From positions 94,817,470-94,881,469 of the forward strand of contig OW121848.1 in NCBI GenBank assembly GCA_933228895.1: DNA of 64,000 nt. Direction: 5' to 3'. Of this stretch, positions 56,381-64,000 are shown piece after piece (positions within the stretch are counted from its first letter, which is position 1; every line of letters begins with the position of its first letter). A program made the translations under genes and the position numbers. The notes below the pieces were generated by a model that did no database searches, had not been told where the DNA came from, and worked only from the letters and a program-made list of their open reading frames with translations. This DNA is from Platycnemis pennipes. Its lineage: Eukaryota > Arthropoda > Insecta > Odonata > Platycnemididae.

Positions 56381-56639
56381 TGATGGTGGTAGGAATGGGC
56401 AAAGTATTTGCGTAGTGGCGAACGGGATTTGCGTTGTTTCGTAGGCTCCTTTAAGGATATGATGAGTAACGACGGAGTTTATATCGGTCGGTGGAACGGT
56501 TTCGCGGAGAACGCCCCTCCCCCCTTCACGTGAGACTGTGAGAAGGCGGGCCTTGGTCTTTGCACCACAAAGTGTCTGGATGTGCGTAAGGTTTGTTATG
56601 AGAAGTTTCAATGGAAGTATGAGTTGAGCAGTTGAGTCG

Positions 56640-56870
56640 CTCCGTTTGGCGTCTCCACATGGGGGGGCGCATTCGGAAGTTACCATGGTGGAGACGCCAG
56701 TGTAGAGGGATGAGGGGATTAGGGGTGGGGGGAGAGGAGGAGGAGGGGTGGGGGAATAAGGAGGTGGTTGAGCAAGTATAACACGGTAGGTGGCGTGGCG
56801 AGGGTGGGAATAAGGGGTTGGATGAGCGGTGAATATGGCAGGGGAGGGAGGGAGACGAACAAGCGCCGCT
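56640..56870. repeat. Purine-rich island
   Basis: G/A-rich with GGGGTGGGGGGAGAGGAGGA-type runs; no gene. Confidence 0.65.
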
Positions 56871-56959
56871 TCCCATTAGCAACTGTGCTCGCGGGGAATA
56901 TCCCGCAAAGGAATATCAGTCTCGAGGTTCTTCCGTTTATACCTCCACGGCTAATATGA

Positions 56960-59740
56960 AATTCATGTGCTCTTATTTGTAATCGGAGAGATCGTGTTAC
57001 ATTTTGCTACGTTTGAATTATTCATGAGGTGTAACATGTCGTTCAAGAATTTATTTCGCACAATATATTTCAACACATATTTCATATTTCCAAGAGCCAT
57101 CGATGTCTGTAGAGCTTCTCAAAGTAATTAGATATTCCATCAGTTGAATTAAATAATGATTTTTTATGATAGGATGGTCGTACCGTTCAAATCTTAAACT
57201 ATATGTTTGACTTATTTTGAGATATGATCTAATCCACTTGTAATCAAGATAATTCATTGACATCAAGGAGTGAGTGTCAAGCACATAACAGAAGGGATAA
57301 TATAACTACACGATCCTAGAATGTTAAGCATATTACTCTCTTTCTTTTTATTCATTCACCTGTAACTAAGCACGGTTTCTTGGAATTAATCACTTATAAT
57401 TGATTTCCAGGGTATGTTGCAGTAATCCGTCATTTTCTCAGAATTTTAGATAATTGCTCACTTGTTAAAATACTTAGTTGGTTCTTAGTTCCAATAAAAG
57501 ACTACGGGGAAACCTCAATTGCTAAATGTAATGAAGAAGTAGAGTAGAAGATTGTACTCTGCTGAGGGAGACAGACTAAGGGGTCTGAAAAGCAGTTTGG
57601 GGGGCGAATACATGAAGGGAGTCCATGAAGGCAAGAGTATTTGGAACTTTCAACCGCATATGGATATATGTATATATACGGATTTATCAATAATTACAAG
57701 GGATTTTTCATCCACTTGCACACAATTCTAAGAATTGTATTTTGTTCAATAAAGGTGCATATCTTTCATTTAATTCCGCTACATGACTGATAAGTTTGCT
57801 CCATTGAACAATATTTCTATCTCATCCTAGTACGAGCAACCTGATCCATCAGGTTATTCTAAAATTACTCGTATATTCACTTCTTCTTGGAAGTTATAAT
57901 ATTTGATGAAGTTACTGAACATTTTAAAGTGTTCGTTTTGCATATGAGATTCAATGCATCCCATTTAATAGGTCCCTTGTGTATGTTACAAAATTTCAAA
58001 AAGCATCTAGATAAAACCCAGACGCGTATTCAAGAAACAATTCTTACCATCGTTTTAGGCTAAGCACATTTATGAAGAGGGAAAATTGAAAGCTGCTGAA
58101 AGCTACAGTTGCGGAACATCCCCCTTGAGTGCGAATCAATCTAGACGCTCAGTTTGAGCCAAACCAGGAGAAGCAACGAAAATTTTGTCTGAAGTTAACT
58201 CAGGAGGATGTCTCTGATAGAAATTTCATCTTCTCCGGTATTTACACCTGCAACTCAGTACGTTTAGTAAATTTCGTCGTGCTATCTTGGTGATGTAAAT
58301 TAGTTCATTATGTGATCGTTTAGCGAGACAATACAATTTACTGATGATTTTGGAAGGGAATAGTTGCCGTTACTTTGCCGGGTTCGAGGCACGCAACTAA
58401 AGCTGCACTTCACTACCAAATGTCTCTTCGTGTCAAAAATTAAAATTGTACTCCCCGGTGTTTTAAAGTACAATAATGTTGGTGATTAAGTTAAAGGATG
58501 TAGAGAAAGAAAGCCATAAAATACAATTATTGCTCCCATCCTTGCCAGTTTCTCTCTGCCTCACCAGGAAGGTGTAAGCAGTTTTGTAAGTCATGTTTCC
58601 AGGATATCCTTGGATTCATGCCCAACAGGTGGCCGTATTTAGGAATTTATCTTTACCTAGACGTGGGAATGATACTGTGTTATTTTTATGATTGGTTTTG
58701 CTATAGAAAACACTAGTTGTATTTTCAGACCATAATTTTGTTGTCCTCTCTTAAACATTTTATTCTTCCATCGGATTTCATATTCATTTTAGTTTTCCTA
58801 TTAGCTTACTGCTCGTCTGAAATACCTATTCGTTTCTTTCCTCTTCCCCTTTTGTCAAACAATCTATTCTCTATAACGATCCAAATCGTGCCCCTACTAT
58901 AATATATGTAGGATCTTTACCATAGGTCCCTATACAGGTTGCCTCCTATTCTTTTATGCGAAAACTTTACCTTGAAAAGTATTTTATTGGCTATAACGAT
59001 AAACTAAATTAGCATTCTTTCACCAGTTTTTTTTTCAATGTATATCCATCTTCAAAATTAAGACTGGGCTACATAGTGGCAGCTACAAGAGAAAGCTACA
59101 AGAGAAAGCTATGTTGTATTTATCTGGTCTAGACTTCGTCATGGTTGAATGAAATTATAATATTAGCACAGCCTGTATTATGCTGAGATCTATATTTATC
59201 GCAATTCTTGCAACTAACTACTGCGCATCACATGAGAGAATAATTCAAAGTAATCGTTTAATTTTATTATCTGCCAAGTATTCAATTATTTACTTGAGTA
59301 TTGTGGAAAGTCAAACATTAGAAAGCATTGCTCTCAGTTTTGATGCTCTACGCATAAGAGATTTCAATAGCCGAGAGATAAGGAAGTACAGTTTTCAGCA
59401 CAAATTACTATGGTATATTTTGTATCTTCATCGGAAATCAGGCACCATGTTGCACTAGCCATCAGATCCAAATGAAGGGAGTGAAAATTCGAGGAAGGAT
59501 ATTCCTCCTTGCCTTTTATCCCTTATCTGTGCAATGCACGATATCGCTTGAACCCTTGTGCTAAAATTTTAAAAGTAAATGTAATGTATTTCTTGTTTTT
59601 TTCTTTAAACGCATGATTATGGTAGAATTAAACGGTAAGTAAAAGTGATCGATGCTCGCTATTTTCTAAAACGTCCGTCTTTGTAATATTGTAATCTCAG
59701 AGTCAATATTTTTAACTGCCCACTAGATTCTTCCCCACGT
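56960..59740. other. AT-rich spacer
   Basis: About 2.8 kb without a supported gene. A 15-base tandem duplication (AAGCTACAAGAGA twice) lies near 59085-59115. Confidence 0.4.
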
Positions 59741-59879
59741 CCGTTGGGCACACGATAATGAGTGGCCTGGTCAACGAAATGATAAGAAGGCGCGCACTGG
59801 GCACGTGAATTTTCTCTCAGAGTAAAACACATTTATGAAATAATGGCATCGTATTATCTGCCTTGGAGTGCTAGTAAAA

Positions 59880-60480
59880 TGAGTACTCCCCGACGCAGCG
59901 GATGCACGCGCTCAAATGCCGCCGGGGTGCGGGCCATACCGCGCCGCTCTCTCTTTTCCGCTCGCGCCACCGTTTCCGCTGCCGTTCGATCCATGGCCGA
60001 GGAGGATTGATGGACCCTGCGGTCATCGGCATGCGCGTTAGGCCCGCGATCTTCGGAGAGCATTTTGACCGTCCGCGGGGAGATGGATGAGGGAAGGGGG
60101 GGGGGATGTCGAGGGAACGGGGAGGGGGTGCGTGAAGGAGGGGGGGAGAAGGAGAGAGAGAGAGAGGAGGGAGGGAGAGGCAAAGAGGAGGCGGAAGAGT
60201 AGGAGAAAGAGAGGGACCGATAAAGGCCGAGCGATGTTCGACGTAAATTTAATATCGCGTAAGTGTCGATGTTAGCTCGATGGTGGCTTTCACTGTTGAC
60301 GGGCAGCAACGCGTTTGATCGAGGAGGTTGCATGTTCGCCAGGCGTGTGAGAAAGCATTTTATTCGTCGCGTGCATTCGCCACCTCAGCTCGTGTCTCTT
60401 GTTTTGAGGTCCTTCACTGTGAAAGGTGGTGAATTGCGAAATGTAATGAATGGCATGTTTTGAATATTCGAATAGCACCT
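59880..60480. other. CpG-rich block around a purine island
   Basis: CG-dense sequence 59890-60080 (GCCGCCGGGGTGCGGGCC, GACCGTCCGCGGGGAG), then a G/A island 60080-60230 with a (GA)n run, then CG-containing DNA to about 60480. The 159-residue minus frame 59854-60333 is low complexity in its middle and unrecognised elsewhere. Possible CpG-island-type regulatory DNA. Confidence 0.35.
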
Positions 60481-60484
60481 TCAT

Positions 60485-61085
60485 CGTGCTAATAATTTAG
60501 CACCTAAGCTCAAATACTGTAAAAATCGGCATTGGAAATAACACAAAATTTCGATTAGTTTTGCGTGTATCGACTGACCGTTACAACAGTGTTGACTTAA
60601 TTGATTCCTAGGCTGAACTCGTGCGTGTAAGCACGCGTTGTGATTCGATTGAGAATGGATTTAGGATGTAATAGATAGTAGTTTGATATGCATTGTCCCA
60701 AAGGTTTTGGGTATTAAAAGAACTCAAGCTCTCCTGCATTTTTGTTGAGAGATTACCAGTGTTAGCAAATATTGAAATGCGAATATTTTTTTCCTCCATG
60801 AGAATCACGATTGGAAATATTAAGGGCAGTAGACAGTAGAGCATTGCTTTCAACAATTTCCACCGCCGACCGCGTAATCCCATGTTGGTAGAGTCGTAGT
60901 AGAATAAAGTTAGTTTGGACGGCGTGCAAATTTGAAGACTTCTTCTCTCCCAGAGTCATCTTGCACATCTTTGGATTTTATGGTCACGACCCATGATTGG
61001 CTAACTGTTAAACGCAAATAATTATTTCTCCATAATTTTGTCGCGTGAACATGTTGGTACCTTGATGCGTATGAATTCCTCGCAG
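60485..61085. other. Unassigned spacer
   Basis: Nothing recognised. Confidence 0.4.
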
Positions 61086-61089
61086 CCAC

Positions 61090-62130
61090 AGTGGCGTGCA
61101 TGTTGGGGAGCCACGGGAATGAGGGCGAGTGGGGGGCGGAGGAGAGAAGGAAGGCGCACGGAAACCTTCGCAGCATTCACTCTCGCACGCATGCCACGCG
61201 GGCGCACCGAGAATCCTAGGGATGCGGGGGATGAGGGGCGAGGCCGAGGGGCTTGGGCGTGCCCCGTGAACGAGGGAGAGGGCGGGAGTTGGCGTGCGCG
61301 GGAGCCGCTGGATCGGGAGGCCGGGCGGGGGAGGCGAGGATGGCGGGGAGAGGAGCGGAGGCAGCAGCTATGGAGAGACGGAAAAAAAAGGGTTGCGGTG
61401 GAGGCGGATAGGAGAGAGTCGATAGGTTTGTGTGGTGGGGGAGGAGGGAGGTATGTCTGCGAAGTGCGGGGGTGGAGGGAGAGAGGAGAAGGAGAGAGAG
61501 AGGAGAAGGAGAGAGAGGTGGAATTGGTGGTTCGGAGGGAGAGAGGAACTCTGGAGAGCAGCAGCTGAAAGACAGACGGAATTAAAGTCGAGACGTCTAA
61601 TATGGTGACTGTGACAAATGAATGGAGGTGGGAGGGTTTTGTGAGGAAGGAAGCGGGAGGGAGTGGTGGGTGGAGGAGGTCGGATGGGATGGAAGGGGGG
61701 GGGGTTGAGAAGTGTGGGTGTAGAATGAGGCTGAGGATATTGGTGGTTGGTTGCACAGAGTGAGGGGGTGGAGAAGAATAGGAATGCGGTGCGGGGAGGT
61801 GGGGGGAGGGAGGGGGGTGAACGTGGGTATGGAGTTATGCAGGTACGGCACAGAGGGAAGGTTTTCGTCGAGAGGAGAGGGGGAGAATGGTCCAGGATCA
61901 GGTGATGTGGAGACAAGAGGATGTGGAGTAGAGGAGAGAGACTTATGGGCGATAGAGGGTGGGCTGAGAGGGAGGATTGTTGGGGGGGATAGGTCGAGAG
62001 AGAGAGAGAAGTTAGAAGTAGCCGAACGGGGCCGTGGAGGAGAGCAAATTGAATGGGAATGGAATTTAAACGGTTGCGAGATCTGATGACGAGAGAGAAG
62101 CATAGGAATTGGGGGGAAGAACGGTTAGTG
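61090..62130. repeat. Long purine-rich island with CpG-rich start
   Basis: About 1 kb, CG-dense at 61100-61330 and then G/A-rich with many G runs. The minus frames of up to 261 residues (61368-62153) are Pro/Ser/Leu-rich composition artefacts. Confidence 0.75.
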
Positions 62131-62289
62131 GGGAGTGAAAATGCGTTCAACATTCCTATGAAGGTCGTTTAACATTGGTAGATACACGTACTACTGCAAC
62201 GCCAGACTTCAGGAAAATTCACCTTAAAATTATAGTTTCATTACAATTATTCAACAAGTTTTCATATTGAAGAATCTTTAGAAAAGAAA

Positions 62290-62703
62290 ATCATCATCAT
62301 CAGTATTTCAAGCTTAGGATTGGTTTACTTCAGCCCTCTATTCTGCCCTATTCAGTGTTATATTGAATGCAAGGCTGCTTATTTTAGGGAAATAATGTGG
62401 TGGTTTCCCGTTGCCTTCCACATCGAAGTACTGCAGCGATTCCGTGAACTATACTCTCGCCTGCAGCCATGGCATCTGATGCCGGACCGACCCACTTGAT
62501 CTGCGCCATCACGGCCTCATGGGGAAACTGCTGCCTTTCACCAATCGGGTATTTTTAGGGTAGGAGCCGATGTCTCGTTCCGGAAAAAACGGAAAATATA
62601 ATTTTTCCAAAAGCTGAAAAATATTTGGCGTCACCGGGAATAAAATCAGTGACCCTCAGCTTATCAATCCGACTCGCTACACCTAGGCTACTTCTCCCGC
62701 CAG
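62290..62703 (-). mobile_element. tRNA-derived SINE (type E) with a LINE-R-like tail
   Basis: On the minus strand it starts GCGGGAGAAGTAGCCTAGGT with an A-box-like TAGCCTAGGTG, followed by GGTCACTGATTTTATTCCC as a decayed B box. A ~300-bp body then ends in GGGCTGAAGTAAACCAATCC, TAAGC and an ACTGATGATGATGATTTTC tail. That last ~50 bp matches the LINE-R 3' end (CAATCCTAGGATTG ... GATGATGA). SINEs that copy a LINE tail usually borrow its reverse transcriptase, so LINE-R is the likely partner. Confidence 0.7.
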
Positions 62704-64000
62704 TAAATATCTAAGAATAATTTAACAAGGAAAAGAACATATTAGGCTTAATATATAATGACATCTTTCTCTACTGTTTTTCTAGGATATTGCAGAAAAA
62801 CTAAAACTCAACCATAAGACAAAATTTGTATGCTCATTGAACTGCTTGATTTTATCTAGTCTAACATGTATTTCCAAATAATTATTAATTATCCTTGCTT
62901 TACTGAATCATCTTTGCATGACATGCATCCGATTCATAAACCCCTTCCTTATGACAATGAATATAAAAATGTAAATGCAATTTTCACATAGGTATATTAA
63001 CAAAACAATCATGATTTCTAAACATCAGCCTTAATGCTATCAAAGTATTCATGTTTTATATGCTACGTCCGAAGGTGAGAGGGGAATTAGATTTGGACAA
63101 AAACTTAGGGTTGAGACTTTCAGACTGGCTTGTGTTAACGTATAGACTGTTGTTGTTGGTTAGGGATCGCAGGGATTATTTTGAGGCAATTGAACGTTTC
63201 CTGGCCATCAAATATCTCTAGCATGTATGCCTCCGCGCAGATGTAAATATAAATGCATGACCATTTTTTCCGCTTCTGAATCTGTAGGTACAAGATCTGT
63301 TTTTTGGCCTAGTTAAACACCTAAATATGGTCTTGGCTTCTTTGCATCCGCAAGGAAAATATTAGGGGTTGATATAGTGTTAATTACCTACCAAATACAA
63401 ATTAATGCATTGAACTGATACGGTCTAATGTAATGTATTTGTTTTAGACTAGAGATTAATGCATAAATAACAGATTTTAGAGAGATGCTGGGATTTAGAA
63501 CTAGACATAAAAAACTTAACATGATTATCCGCATTAATGTGTCCAATGGCAGAATTTCCACAAAGAAACGTGAGTTTTGGACTCCTTATTATACTATTGT
63601 ACTATTGAACATTTTGGAGGCTATGCACTCAATTTATTAGCCTCTCCACCCTCATTTCACCAACCAAAGTCATCATTTCCTTATTGGTTTCCCTCTTTGC
63701 TCTCTAGACAGTGTCTGCATGTGTAATGAGCTGTATGCGTTCATCGTAGTAACTTATGAATGATTAAATTTTGGAGTCTGTGCTTTCAGTGAATTGATGT
63801 GAATTAATTCTTGAGTAAAACTTTGCTCAGAAAGTTTTTGCTCGGAAAATAGCTTTATAAAATCATGTCCAATCCGGAGATGTACGAAACATGGTTCTTT
63901 TCAGATAGATATGAGAAGAGGAACGTGTCTGCCTAGAATGTTACCATAATAAACCCTTTATTTGTTATATTTTTCACTGTTGTGGCAGTCTCTCCCAGGC
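62704..64000. other. AT-rich spacer to window end
   Basis: Nothing recognised. Confidence 0.4.

Noticed and set aside
61368..62153. 261-residue minus-strand open frame
   Set aside because: Almost entirely Pro, Ser, Leu and His, overlapping other equally long frames in a purine-rich island; the openness comes from composition and there is no domain.
1..64000. CRISPR array, bacterial operon, phage or integrated virus
   Set aside because: No regularly spaced repeats, no ribosome-site-linked gene runs, and no capsid, envelope or integrase motifs; all coding remnants belong to LINE or Penelope-like elements.

Overview
This window looks like a stretch of animal, most likely arthropod (insect), nuclear DNA that is intergenic or deep-intronic. 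The grounds are an AT-rich background with no long non-repetitive reading frame, no bacterial-type gene packing, several tRNA-derived SINEs, LINE remnants with TGATGA-type tails as common in insects, and two Penelope-like retroelements with GIY-YIG endonuclease domains. Species cannot be fixed from sequence alone. I found no intact protein-coding gene. Almost everything that can be named is a mobile element, a decayed one, a low-complexity island, or a weak exon or promoter candidate.

Layout. 1-1.06 kb: 5' part of a broken CR1/Jockey-like LINE on the minus strand (ORF1 plus endonuclease), cut by the window edge. 1.1-1.3 kb: a small element with 31-bp terminal inverted repeats. 3.4-5.7 kb: a minus-strand LINE 3' half interrupted by a 5'-truncated Penelope-like element (PLE1, 3532-5007) with a 13-bp target duplication. 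7.75-8.05 kb: two inverted copies of that LINE's 3' end. 14.0-15.4 kb: a second, different Penelope-like element (PLE2) with a 15-bp target duplication. 15.9-17.3 kb: two copies of a tRNA-derived SINE (SINE-A), with further copies near 1.9, 39.2 and 56.2 kb. Other SINEs lie at 23.7, 42.4 and 62.3 kb. 24.1-24.9 kb: two nearly identical 233-bp direct repeats. 28.4 kb: a short inverted-repeat element. 47.65-48.3 kb: a plus-strand LINE C-terminal fragment.

The most interesting signal is at the 3' ends of the two Penelope-like elements. Both carry short segments that fit a hammerhead ribozyme (helix I, a CUGANGA-like core, a helix II hairpin, GAAA, then a self-complementary stem III and a GUA cleavage triplet). 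Hammerheads in Penelope-like element terminal repeats are established in the literature. Here PLE2 has a perfect core heptamer and a perfect 7-bp helix I. PLE1 has a U3/A8 version of the core pair and a second, inverted copy at its 5' end.

The second striking property is the density of long polypurine/polypyrimidine islands (roughly 18 in 64 kb, up to about 1 kb, on either strand). They create long spurious Pro/Ser- or Gly/Arg-rich reading frames and could form G-quadruplex or triplex DNA. Two exon-like segments with good splice signals (33891-34008 plus; 51981-52076 minus), one CpG-rich promoter-like block (about 40.18-40.43 kb) and a possible minus-strand 3' UTR (about 52.9-54.5 kb) are the only hints of host genes.
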